Shown here one piece after another: positions 40,001 to 52,040 of a DNA stretch of 64,000 nt. The translations under genes were made by a program, and so were the position numbers. The notes beneath the pieces were generated by a model. The model saw only the letters and a list, made by a program, of their open reading frames with translations, made no database searches and had not been told where the DNA came from. How positions within the stretch are numbered: position 1 is the first letter of the stretch; every line of letters starts with the position of its first letter. This stretch comes from Oreocharis arfaki (lineage: Eukaryota > Chordata > Aves > Passeriformes > Paramythiidae): contig VZRR01010232.1 in the NCBI GenBank assembly GCA_013398015.1, positions 215,065 through 279,064 of the forward strand. The letters run 5' to 3'.

Positions 40001-43000
40001 GTCCTCTAAGTACAATAGCACAATCTCAACCTACTTGTACAGACATGGAAATGCATTTTGGATTTATTTTAAAGAATATTTTGGAATACGTTTGTGACTA
40101 CAGATAACAAATGATATTTTTGCTGAGAGGAGAATGAGAACAAGACACAGAAGCATTTTTAAAAGCAGAGCCACATATATTTAGCACATTTTTTATTGAT
40201 ATATCATGGGCAGCCCAAGATACAGAAACTGTGAAGTTCATCGATTTTGTTCTTTAGGATGACCTAAGTGTCTCCACTAATAATGCTGGATTCATAATTT
40301 CATCTGGATATAGCGTCTTGAAGTCCAAACATTTGACAGAATAGAGGTGCCTAATTTTCTCAAATGTGAGCATTAGAGGAATAAAATGGGTTTAAAAGTA
40401 TTTTTTAATAAACAGGAAATAAATAATACTCATATTTTGATAATCTGGATTTTCTTTCATTATTCAGCTGTAAACTAGCATGAGAGCTAAGAGGTTTTGT
40501 TGACCAAAAAAGCTACTGAAATATTGATATATTTTGAAAAGTCAGTATTTTGAAGCAATTCTATAAAATACATTGGTGTAGTGACAGTGGCAATACTTTT
40601 CCCTCAACACTGAAAAAGGAGCCCTAGATTGTGTAAAATTTGGTGCCTGCTTTTACTTTGTGGAGTTTTACAGAGAAATACAGCGTTACCTCTGGGAAAT
40701 GTTGGATAAAGTTCTTAAATTCATGGTTATTTAACATTTATACTTGCTTTGGATAATTTCAGCTGAATTATAGGACTGTAAATTAAAAATAACAATATGA
40801 GAAACAAAATATCTTTTATTTCTGATAAGCAAGTTGAAACTTTTAAAGAATATCTGGTAGGACCCACTTTGTTGAAGTTGTCTTTCTGAGCCAAAGTCTC
40901 TCTGTCCAGTAAAATCCTGTGAGTCTTCTGAACACACAGTTATAAAAAATGGCTGTTACACATTGGGTATTTTATGCTTCTCTAGAAATTACCACTGGTA
41001 TCTGCCCCTAATCTATGGTCTGTCTTTTCATTTCAATTGGGTCTGAAGTGGTCCTTGGCTGTAATGAGAATGCCCCTTTCAAGAGACTTCTTTTAATTAT
41101 GCCGAACATAAAATGTAAGTGAAAGTAGTCATTTGTAGGGGTTATGACTGAGCAGTGTTTTAACTGTAATACTAAAACCCACCAACATTATTCCAGGCTC
41201 TATTTCAACATTTTTATGCATCCTCTCTCTGCAGAACAGAGTGGAATATTATTGTAGGTCAGAATTTCGATGTGTCTTATTTTTCAGTTTCCTCCTGCTA
41301 TTAAAAGTAACCTGAACACTCAATTTCTAACTGCTCATGCTTCCCACCTGAAGCATACAATCCAGAAAACTGACAGTTTCACAGATCTTAATGATAGGCT
41401 GGGTTTTTCTGTTTGGCTTGGTTTAGTTTGTTGGGGTTTTTTTTTCTCCTTCATTAAAAGCAAGCATGGGTGGGTCTTTAATGCAATTGAACGCTTGTGT
41501 TTGGTTTTTTTAGTAGAAAAGAGCTAATTTGGCATATTTAGATTTTTACATGGGTAAATGCATCAGACAAACTGTGAAAACGAAACGGACAAAGCACATA
41601 TCTACAATTTACACTTTATTTGCTACACAACTCCTCTGATTTACCTCAGCAGGATTTTTGCCATGCATTACCAAGCATATTTCTCTGTAGATTTAAATGC
41701 AGCCAAGTGAATTTTGCCAGCCAATAGAGCCGAGTTTGACCTAATGTGAGATCAATTCAAAAGTGTTAGGACTTGACCCGTGTTTGGAAAGTCTTTGTCT
41801 ATACAAAGCATAGAAAATAGATATCAGCCTGCCCGTTTGCCAAGGAAAGCTCTTCTCTCACCCAAATACATAATTTGATATATGCATTGTGCCATACACA
41901 AAATCACAAGCCACAGGTAATCTTTTTTAATCACCAGTATTCCAGGGAATTTTTCTAATGGACACCATAATCTGAACCATAGAATAAAGCCTCTAAACCA
42001 GCCTGTGCAGTGTCATGGAATGACAGTGTCAGAATTAAGTGTCTCTCTTCATTTTTCCAAATTCATTGAAAGTTACCTAAGTCCAGACCTTCAAATCATT
42101 GAAAACATTCTTCTTCTTCCACAAGAGAATGTTGAGAATTTGCAAAAAGATACATTGGTTTAAAATGGTCAGAAGATCTTGAGCAATAACTTTTTTTTCC
42201 CCAATCTTTTCTCTTTTTCCCCCAAGAAGTAGGAATGTTAATGTTAGCAAGAGCAGCTACCAGAACATCTCACACATGCAAAACCAAAAAAAAGGCCCCA
42301 AACCTAAATGTCCATAATCTCAATAATGAACCTCTGCTTTACAGTACTGTAGATGCTCACACAAATAGTTTGGAGTAAATTTTCAAAAATAATTGCCTGA
42401 GGTTCCTATCCATGATTGCCATGGGGCTGAAGGTAGTGGAGGCACGTAAGGAAAATTTAGAGGGAGAAATGTGCATTTAGGTCATTGTGACAAACTTTTG
42501 AGGTCAGATAGAAGAAAAGAGTCTAATTTCATTTGTCATTTGTTTGCTCATATGGATAAATCAGGAATAATCCTTTTGTAGGATAGATGGGAATAGTGTG
42601 AGTCACTGTAACCTGGAGAGATGGAGGAATTTCCGTAAAAGAAGTCGGTGAAGGATTTTTTTTTAGTCATTAAATTGTGTGGACTTACCCATTTGTGCTC
42701 TAGTTTGGGTCTAATTAGATTGTCTTCTGGTGATTCACTGGATATGACAAACCGACCATAGCATGAAAGATGGGATGGCACCAAAGAAGTGAATGTGGGA
42801 GAACTGCTCTTTACGTGCTACAAATCCTTCAGGTTTTTGGACAGCATGGAAAATGTGTTTCCTCTCCTGATCTCGCTTGTTCAGACCAAGGGGATCTGTC
42901 ATTAGACCCTCACAGTGTGACCCTGCAGGACAATCTGTGGAAAATGCTGTAGGAGAGGCCAGAGAATTGCCACAGTGTTGGTTTCTGAGTGAGTCCCAGA

Positions 43001-46000
43001 TATGACTGACACCTGGCAGCTCTCAGCTGATGTGCTGTAGGTTGTGAACAGATATAAGGGTACGATGCAGTAATATCCACCAGCCCTGCACTGGGTGCAT
43101 GAAAGGTAGATTGGCCTCATGGGGTACAGTGTGACATCTCTGAAGGCTTCCTGCAGGTGGCTCTAAATGGCTTTTTCTGGTTAACTGAGGCGTTGGGGGC
43201 AAGACATGCTATAAACCTGCTTAAAAGAAGCAAAGTTCTACAGCTATCAGAGGGACTTGGATGTGAGTCATGACATCGCTATTGTTCCTAAATTCCCTAA
43301 AGGAGATTATTTAGGGCCTGGAAGAGTTCTGCATATCTGCTCTCACATGCCCACTCTTCTCCCTTTACTTGGAGAAGCAATTAGCAGAGAAGTCCAGAGC
43401 TTTTAGCAACAAAACCCTTCAAATTACTTTCCAGATGCCTCAGTTGATGATAATATGGTGGGAGCATCCAGACTCTCAAATGACAGTTTATTCGAAGAGT
43501 TATTCCAAACCAGCAATATTAATGGTGGTTTATTCCATGCTACCCTGTATCTAGATGAAGTACACATCTGTGTTAGCTACTAATTCTGTTGTTGTTATGT
43601 GCCCATCATTTATGGAAATAAAGACCACCAGTATGAGTGGTGTGGATTAAAAAAGAAGGCTGATTTTTTTTTAGTGTTTAACTACACCATATTTCCAGGA
43701 GGTTAATGAGGGTAAGATGGCAGACTTGCAAGGACAGACTTTCAGGTGATCATCGTAATTTTGTTCCTTCTTTTGTCAGCAGAATTTGCAAAGAAGACTG
43801 TTTGGGCAGGGTGTGTTTTCCCCGTATGCATTTATCACCTTTGTGGTTAAGAGGAGTTTTAATCATCGATTCTCAATGTTTATGGCTAAATGCCTGCTCC
43901 CATTTGCACTTCAGCATTTGTTCTTTCTGCTGCCTCATAGATGCTTCCTATATTTTATTTATAAGGTTGGCTCATTGTGGAGCAGGTGGTAAGGTTATGC
44001 ATGACTGTTTTTAGTGCTGTACATTTAGGCTGTGATTTTCGGTTTGGGTGGAGGCTGATGAGACTACAGCGGCTTGGAAAGACCAAGGTTCTAGCTCCCA
44101 CTGTAGACTTGTTTTCTGGAAGTTGCCAGTGAAATTCAGTGGCAGGAATTCAGTGCACTTCCATCCTATAGGCAGTGGTAAAGTGAAGCTTTTTTTTTTC
44201 CCCTCAAGTGAGATATGTTGTCTTTCCCATTTTGCCTTCCTGTTTTTGTGGTATCTATATGATGTTCACTTCTTTGGTAGAATTCAATCATAATATGTGG
44301 AAACTGTTCAGTTGTTTGTTTGCTGGAAAAGTTTTCAGCTCGGTGTGAGTACAGATATCTTTTTAGAGAAATGGCCCTGTTATTTTATACTTCCCATTAG
44401 GCTGGCATGGCTCCCTCAGTTTTACGGTAAATGGAGCATCTTTACATTTTGAATGGCTTTTATGAGTCTTTATAAAGCTGTAATTGCTGAAAATGATACA
44501 ATAATGCAGTGCTCAGTGTCAATGCAGAGGGATGGGAGGTTCTGGACAGGCTTGTGTAGCAAGCTCAATGTCTGGCATTTTAGATCTTCAGCATCCTTCT
44601 AAATGCCTCTCTTGGTTTTGCCTTTACATTTGAAAGAGTTGTTCATAATTTTATCTTTTAAAATATAATGCATGCACAAATTTCAAGTATAAGTTTTAAA
44701 CTTATAACCCGTGTCCTTAACAATCACATTTATGGTTTCACCAATTGGAAACCAAAGGGAAAGTTTGAGCACAAATTACTGTAATTTTGACTAGAAATTT
44801 CAGAATGTGACCTTTCCAAGGTGAAGAAGTGAACGGGAGTCTGATGCTGGGCATTTTGAGTCTGCAGAGGAGTTTTTTTCTTGCAAGTAGCCATGAGAGT
44901 AGGAAGTTAGAAGGCAGAGGCAGGAGGTCAGACATAAGAGTCAAGGAAGTATGAATGACATCATCATCCCTAAGTACCCTCTCAGAAGATGAATGAGCTC
45001 TCTCTTGTATTACAATGCTAAAGAGCATTAGAAGGTGATATGATACCCAGACAACACACAAGATAAATGCCTCAGAGGATGCTGGAACAGCTTCCCCCTC
45101 ACGCCCTCCACGAGTTCATAAATCCTTTGGTGGTCTCAATGATACAGTATGTGGCTGATGAGTGTTATATATTGTGGTCAGCTTCTTCTTGACAAAATTC
45201 ATTTCGGTTTAACGAGTACCTTGAACATTATCTAATTTAGTTACTTTAGCTGAACAACTCAGTGTAACTCTAGATGCCCTTTATCTCACCAGACTCACAG
45301 CTCTTTTGGGACATAGAGTGGATTTTTTTTCATGACTTTCTGAATAAAAAGTAAGCAGGTGTTGCAAGAAGAAATAGCCCATCTCTTTTAAAGCTAACAT
45401 AAAATGTGTTTGTCATGATAAATCTTGACACAGTGTTTTCGTCATGATAAAACTTGAAATGCAAGTTTCATGTTCTTAATGAAATCCCTCTGAGGGGAAT
45501 GCAGGCCTCCAACAAAACACGCAAAGGTGCTGTAGTGTTCAAGGTACACTCAGTCAGAAGTGGATTTGGTTTGAATTTCAGCCTTTGTGCTTCAAAAGCG
45601 TAGTTATTCCAGTATGATTTGTAGTATCTTTTCTGCAGTAATTTTGGGGTATGCAAAGTTGCAGTAGACTTTACTACTCACCCCTCTTTCGTGTATGTAG
45701 ACACCCCTTATTATCTTCAGAAGGAAAATTCAAACAAAATATTTAATTGTGAGCCTGTTTCAAAAATTAAAAGTGGTAAAAATCCCTCAGTAGAAAATCT
45801 GCTTCAGTTTGGAGTAAAAATGGACTCTGGAGTTTTGGTGTGTAGCTTCATGGAGTGCAGAGTTCTGATGTATCATATTTAGTTACTGAAGTAATCTTTC
45901 TTTTTCTCAATATTTGCTCAATTGTTATTTCTAGAGGAATAAAATTATTCTCATTTGAAACAAACTGCAAAAAAAGATGACCCTCACTTAGGTCTAGCTA

Positions 46001-49000
46001 AATGCTGCAGAGCCCTTTATTCTAAACCAAAAGCTGTCAGACTTTTAGCATTAATAGAAAAGTGGATCTTCCTTGACAAATGCCCCCATAAATTAGATAT
46101 TAGCTTTAGTCAAACTCTGTCTCACTCAGGAAATATTTCCACTTGCATGTTCAATTGGAAGGACCTTACATGTTGCCCACTTACAGCTATGAAAATCTAG
46201 GATTCGTAGATGAAGGCAAAGAAAAATTTTTGTGAAAAAAAGAATATCTGGAATAACAGACCTTGAGCTTATGCAGAGATTTCTTTTAATCAAATGTGAG
46301 TTTCACTCACTTTTTGCTCCGTCTGCTGCTGTCTCCACCTCTCTGTTTATCTGGTACCATCGCAGTGGTAACGTGCAATATCAATTGGATTTTAAAAGAC
46401 ATAGATCTCTTATACTAGCTGTCCTTTTTTATAATACCTTTTACAAATTTAATCAATGCCTTTTAATATACAATATAGTTTAAGTGCAATATACGATAAA
46501 TATTCAAGCTTCATCTTAAACATGCTCTAGCCTTTAAATTGTTAAAACTGCAGTGCCCTTTCAATCTACTTACATAATGTCATAAAATATACATTTCAAG
46601 GTAAATGAAGTCAGCTACTTCAATTTAGTCCCTCAAACTGGTAGTAAATGAGAGGTTAACACTATGGTGCCAAACCCATTATTGAGTAAATTTAGCACCT
46701 TGGACAGCTCTGTAAAATCTTTATTGCTTTCCTGACCTGCTCGTCATGTTCTGTCTATGTGTTCAGTGGCTCTCAGCTCTGATTGAAAGGCAATATATTA
46801 GATCCCGAACACAAACATGCTCGGGGGCTGCTTCACTGTGAGCGTAATGACATGGAGGTGAGAACAATTTTCTGGTCACCGCAATCCAAGCACCTTGCAA
46901 GGTCTGCTGCTCTAACTTATAGAGGACTTCGGGGGCTCCTTTGTATGTGGAGCAGCTTCTATTGTAATTTAGGCAGAGCTGCAAAGGGTTTAAGATTCAC
47001 TCAGAAAATAAGAAGTTAATATCTTGAGCCTGTCTTTAGCAGCATTTTATTGTGTATTTTTAAAGCTGGTTTGTGTCTATAAGAAGTATCATCAGCTCTG
47101 GAATAGAAGATACCACTATTTGACACAGGAGGGTTTTTCTGTGTAACATATGCTTTGTATGATCTGAAAATGTCATAAAGAAGAAATGCTTTTATTGTGT
47201 GAAAATATTGTTAGGGAAAGTATGAAACTCAAATTTACAGACTCTGAAAATATTGAAAAAAATGCAACCATTGACTAGCTGGGAAAATTGAATGTTACTT
47301 GTCAAGAATGCTTCAATAAACCATCATGACAATTAGTTTTATTTACATGCAATATGATATGGCATCAAAGAACTTCCAGTGTTTAAGAACTGAAATATAT
47401 TTGATATTAAGCAGAGCAGATGTAAGATTCTATGTAATTACCTCATTTTTAACAGGGTTTTCAATCTCGTTTTAGATGCACTCTAAGGTTTTTAGCTCAG
47501 CATTATATAAATAACTATGATTAGTCAGGTAGAGCAGAAATGACTATTTAAACTTTCTTTTTTTCTAGTAATTTGGCATTGACAGCTTAGGTTAACAATA
47601 TACCAAAGCAGTTTGTGGGCTCTGTATCACATTCTAATTTTCCATCAGTGAAATATATACTGCAAACAATTTCTACTGAAGTGAAATAAATCCTAGTTTG
47701 CAAAGTCAAACACCTGTGCAGTAATTTCCCATCTAAAATCATGGAATGAAAAAGAGAACATTTTTTCAGTAATGTCTCTGTTCTTCTCTAGCTTGTATCT
47801 TTAGTATGAGGCAGAAAGGGCACCTCAGTGTTGTGATGAACAAGGATTGTTCGTACCTGGATGCTGTTTATGTCTGTCTGTCCAGGATTATAGTGCTCAC
47901 TGCTGTGGTCAAAAAACAAAAAACCGACCCCAAACCAACAATCTCAGCCGGAAAACCAACCCCAATCTTAAAAATCAAGCAAACAAACAAACCAAACAAA
48001 ACCCGGCAACAGAAAAAGGCTGTAGCAACTTAACTCCTCAGAATCTGTTTCAAATGTAGTGATTTAAAAATCCATCAATTATGTATTACATCGCACTTCA
48101 TATGTAGAAAATAATTTAAATGTGTGTTCTGAGACAAGGGTGTGTGCAGCAGAAGGCAAGCCTAAATGTTTACTGGGAGAACAAAAATCCTCCATCTCAT
48201 TTTTGAATTTAGGACATTATATATGTCATAAGTAGTTACTGCAGTATGACAACTATTTTATCTTATATTATAGAGAATTTAAAATTGAAAAAAATGCTAA
48301 TATGCATCTAAAAGCTTGTCATTTGAAGAGTTGTTCAAGGATTTTTGAAGAGGTTATGGTGACAGCAAAATGAACGCAATTATATCTCTATTTTCTGATC
48401 AGAGTCTACAGTATATGAAAATTGAGCATTACTGTTTCTTTTTGGTTTAAAATATGGCTATTGTGTAAAATATTTTAAGTTTAAAAGTTTAACTTTGTAG
48501 AAAAACTGTAAAATCCTTAGAACTGGTACTATTTTTGTAAGCTACCTGCAGAAATATGCCATGGTGAATAGCGTCATGTTAGAATATTAGAGCAGTATTT
48601 AGGAGCTACAAAAATACATTGTTTTACTCAAAGGATGTTCTTGACCGGTTTTGATCAGGCATTTGGGAATCTGCTTTGAAAGATGCCTTGAAATAATAAG
48701 GAAAAAAAGTCCTTCTGGGTTAATTCTGCAATGCATTTTTATATTTTCTACCGGGATTATCATCAGGATGCTGTAAAATGTAAGACACAGGAAATGCTAT
48801 TGTTACTTCAATGCCAGTATAAAATACCCTAAAAAATATTAAATGAAAAGGAACAAATAAGAAAATGGAGGGGGGAAAAAATGCCCAAAATGGAGAACTG
48901 AATCTCAGACTATTTTAAAGTCTGGTGTCCATGCAGGGAATTTTTCCAGGAAACCCTGCACAGTCCTGGGCCCTCCTCTCACATGCTGCATATGTTTTCC

Positions 49001-49568
49001 TCTTGGGCATCATTTCACGTGCACGGATCCTGCCCTGACCCCTCGTACCAGGACACAAACTGAAGAAGTCAAAGGTTTACATTACCAGGAGCGCAGGACT
49101 GATTTGGTATCTTCTGAATGTGGCCTGCTGGGTAAGGTCACAATTCCTGCAGCATGCAATTAAGAATAAAATAAACACATTGAAGGGATTCATAACATGC
49201 TCTGAATGACATTGATTGCAGTAATCTAGTAAATGACCTCGGGATTGTATTCTGCAATAAACCCATGAGTGGTTTATAGTGCAGATGGTAGAGACAATTG
49301 AGTGATGTATTTTATTTTGCAGCACCAATGATTCTCACCTTTTGACTTGATTAAGCGTGTGTGTGAATAGGATGAACCAGTGATTTAACACCATTCAGTG
49401 GTTGCTGAGAGCTGTTACAATTAAGGTTTACCTGGTAGAAGGAAAAGAGGAAAAAGGCACTACAAAACACGGTGCACCTGATAGAAGACAATAAAAGATT
49501 CTAATATTTGTTTTCCCCACAAGGAGTTTATTGAACTCAGCAGAATGCTTCTGTTTTTATATTGACAG
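31028..49568 (+). other. EBF1 intron, about 18.5 kb, no gene recognised
   Basis: This phase-0 intron begins GTCAGC and ends ATTGACAG. It contains only short chance open frames. Visible structure includes poly-T runs at 35611-35625 and 39887-39902, a 25/26-nt near-identical tandem duplication at 45404-45457, an A/C-rich low-complexity stretch at about 47910-48010, and several non-repetitive blocks (about 39380-39720, 41660-41830 and 46740-47010) that look like candidate conserved regulatory DNA. No RNA gene or intact mobile element was recognised. Confidence 0.88.
45404..45457 (+). repeat. Tandem duplication of a 25/26-nt unit
   Basis: Copy 1 at 45404-45428 and copy 2 at 45432-45457 share GTCATGATAAA-t/a-CTTGA and a preceding GTGTTT block, with a few differences. 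The spacing from copy to copy is about 29 nt. Confidence 0.8.
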
Positions 49569-49634
49569 GAAGTAATACTTAAGAGGGCTGCTGATTTAGT
49601 AGAAGCACTCTATGGTATGCCACATAATAACCAG
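49569..49634 (+). CDS. EBF1: EBF1 22-codon exon encoding helix 2 of the HLH region
   Basis: This 66-nt exon is flanked by ATTGACAG and the donor GTAAAT. It starts and ends in phase 0, so it can be skipped or included without changing frame. It encodes EVILKRAADLVEAL followed by YGMPHNNQ, the second helix of the COE helix-loop-helix dimerisation domain. The next exon, 588 bp downstream, begins with a closely similar sequence (EIILKRAADIAEALYS, then VPRNHNQ), so the two exons look like an ancient tandem duplication. Family knowledge: vertebrate EBF proteins carry a duplicated helix 2 (HLHLH) while many invertebrate COE proteins have one copy. The exon is intact here. Which copy performs the canonical helix-2 role cannot be told from the DNA alone. 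Confidence 0.96.
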
Positions 49635-50222
49635 GTAAATGCATTCTACCTCAGCAATTCTATAACATGGCTATTTCTTAGATGTATGGGTAGATCGGGG
49701 GCTAAAGGGATATGATACTACCATGAGAGACAAGAATAAATGTAGAGGGTGATGCCCTATCTGGAGTGGGGTTTAGTTTGCTTGTTTGTTTTGTTTTTTA
49801 AGGGTGTCAATTTAGTGTTTGTACAAGCACCATAGGGGAGTTTGGCCACTTTCACCAGATCCTATATAACATGGGTGATGTTGTGCATTATGACTTGCCA
49901 CCAGTGATTTTTCCATCTTCCCCTGAAGAGAGCTCTAAGCTGGAGCAAGTCCAGGCTCCCATCCTGCCAGTTGGTCTTTTTATATAGAGTGTGGCCACTG
50001 GGACTGAGACTTCCAACTCTCTTACCACAGATGTCAGGATTTATCAGGAAGGCAGCAGCTCCTATAAGCATTAGCTCTCTGTCAGCCAGCTGGTTCAGAA
50101 AGAAAAGCATCTACTTTTAGCCTTTGGACAGGGAACTGTTTCATTTGAGGCTGTAAGAAGAGGTTTGTCAGAGTCTCATTGGTAACTCTTTCTTTTTTTT
50201 CCCCCCTCTTCTTATCCTGTAG
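49635..50222 (+). other. EBF1 short intron (588 bp) between the two helix-2 exons
   Basis: The intron runs from the donor GTAAAT to an acceptor preceded by a strong pyrimidine tract (TTTCTTTTTTTTCCCCCCTC, then TTCTTATCCTGTAG). It is by far the shortest intron in the window, which fits its origin as the spacer of a local exon duplication. An open frame on the minus strand here has no recognisable product. Confidence 0.9.
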
Positions 50223-50400
50223 GAAATAATCCTGAAAAGAGCTGCAGACATCGCTGAAGCGCTCTACAGCGTCCCCCGCAACCACAACCAGCTCCCCGCC
50301 CTCGCCAACACCTCAGTCCATGCGGGAATGATGGGAGTGAATTCCTTCAGTGGCCAGCTCGCCGTCAATGTCTCCGAAGCCTCCCAAGCCACCAACCAGG
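50223..50400 (+). CDS. EBF1: EBF1 coding exon: duplicated helix 2 and start of the C-terminal region
   Basis: The exon reads 59 codons in phase 0 plus one base. It begins EIILKRAADIAEALYSVPRN, the second copy of helix 2, then runs HNQLPALANTSVHAGMMGVN and SFSGQLAVNVSEASQATNQ. The donor is G|GTCAGG at 50401, and the split Gly codon is completed at 51861. The stretch LPALANTSVHAGMMGV is the EBF1 version; as I recall them, EBF2 and EBF3 differ here (for example THTGMMG-like or AHTGMMG-like forms and SFSSQL). This exon is therefore one of the better discriminators of the paralogue. The sequence after the helix is low in charge and rich in Ser, Ala and Asn, as expected at the start of the transactivating C-terminal region. 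Confidence 0.96.
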
Positions 50401-51860
50401 GTCAGGAGAAGACTCATCTTCCTCTCTCTATGGATCTTTTCTGATAGAAGTCAGGGGGATGTGCAGGGCGGTGGCAGAGGGATGGCTCAGGGCTGGGAGC
50501 AAGGCTGGGCAGCCCATCCCACACCCTTGGATGGCACGGGATGGGGCTGCCCTAACTCGGGAAAAGCACTTCTGCAAGTCTCTAGATGGCTTTTTGTTCT
50601 GCCCGGAGTAACACTCGTACTTGTGTTTAAATCCCATTGATTTTAATCGGCTTCAGCCTGTACTTAATGTTAAGTACTTGCTTATATATTTTCCTGAGCA
50701 TGGATCATCTCTCAGTCTGGGCCTTGTGTAGCACTTCTTTATAACATGAAATTATCCATTGAATGTTTATCTATTTGATTTGGGTTTCTTTTGCAAGAGA
50801 TAGAGTATTGGAGCTGTGTTTTTTCAGAGTTTGAGATTTTCATAAATTTTACAACTAGCAAAGAATACAAATATTTACATTTTCAGAACTTGCCTAATTT
50901 TTAAAATAAAATGTTTTTACCTTTGTATAAAATCAGTATTGGTTTAATTCCCACACTTAAAAATAAAAAATAGGTGAAGAACATTTTTGTAAAAGCCCTT
51001 TGCATTTTGCCCTCTCCTTTGCTCAGCTCTATGTATTCTCCAACTTAAAAATATACTTTAATGAGAAAGTGTTAGGACGAGGCTGTTTCTAGAATAGCAG
51101 ACAAAAATTTGTTACATTACACTAAAAAAATACACAATTATATTTAGATTGAAATATTTTATGCTGTGTGTTAGGAAGAAAAATTGCCAATTTTTCTTCT
51201 AGGAGTGAAGATGCATTTTTGTATTTCTGTGCTTCTAGAAACAAATCTTTCTTTATGAATATTTGGATATGAATTTCCTAAAACATTACCTCCAGAATTC
51301 GGTAGAGATTCAAATTTTAACTTGCTGTCAAATTTGGTGCTCATTTCCCACCGACATAGTGATCAGACCAAGGCAAAAAGACAAAGGACATCCCACTAGC
51401 TGGAGAAATACACTACATTTCCTGAAGTGTGCAGTGAGCATCTGAGATGTGTTAAATGACAGCGACATCAGAAAGGAGTTAACAACAATCACGTGCTTTT
51501 GTCATACCTTGAGTGGGTCTGGACTCCTCACTCTGAAAATGTAGGTCATGTTTACTCCATTTCCTACAAGCAGCCCTTTCAGAGTGAGTGTTCATCTAAC
51601 ACCCAGCGATGATCTTTGCTCCAGGGCATCCATGGGTTGCCTGGGGAGCTCTGGAGGCTCCAGCCTCTCTCCTCTGGCTTTGTGCTCCCTCCATCAGCGA
51701 CCTGGGCAGGGAGGGGCCCCAATTTGGGTGCCTGGTGGTCCTGGAGGTCAGTCCAGTCCCTCCTTGTGCTCCCTGGCTGGACTGAGCTCCCCCTTGGTTT
51801 GAGTAGGAAACTGTTGTGGGGCTAATTCCAGTTTCTGACTGTGTTCCCTCCCCACACAAG
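50401..51860 (+). other. EBF1 intron, 1.46 kb, with a stable hairpin and a GC-rich 3' part
   Basis: A phase-1 intron. About 107 nt after the donor lies an inverted repeat at 50507-50552 (a 14-nt arm GGGCAGCCCATCCC pairing with GGGATGGGGCTGCCC, one bulged G). A second, 9-bp inverted repeat (TCAGTCCAG/CTGGACTGA) lies at 51748-51785 in a GC-rich segment about 100 nt before the next acceptor. The middle of the intron (50640-51250) is AT-rich. No gene is seen. Confidence 0.88.
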
Positions 51861-52040
51861 GTTTCACTCGCAACTCCAGCAGTGTGTCACCTCATGGCTA
51901 CGTGCCAAGCACCACCCCGCAGCAGACAAACTACAACTCTGTCACAACAAGCATGAATGGCTATGGGAATGCTGGAATGTCAAATTTAGGCGGTTCTCCA
52001 ACCTTCCTGAATGGATCTGCTGCCAATTCTCCCTATGCCA
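51861..52040 (+). CDS. EBF1: EBF1 coding exon: Ser/Thr/Asn-rich transactivation region
   Basis: The exon begins after CCACACAAG. Its first two bases complete a Gly codon, then come 59 codons and one base of an Ile codon, followed by the donor GTGAGT at 52041. The product reads FTRNSSSVSPHGYVPSTTPQ, QTNYNSVTTSMNGYGNAGMS, then NLGGSPTFLNGSAANSPYA. This is the low-complexity, Ser/Thr/Pro/Asn-rich C-terminal region that acts as transactivation domain in EBF1. NAG in the GYGNAGMSN segment differs from the SAA I recall for the mammalian protein, a conservative change that fits a non-mammalian amniote. Splice phases match on both sides and no stop interrupts. Confidence 0.95.

Noticed and set aside
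47910..48010. A/C-rich stretch resembling a retroposed tail or coding repeat
   Set aside because: It is low-complexity (AAAC/CCAA mixtures) without an adjoining SINE or LINE body. The overlapping short open frames reflect the absence of T-containing stops.
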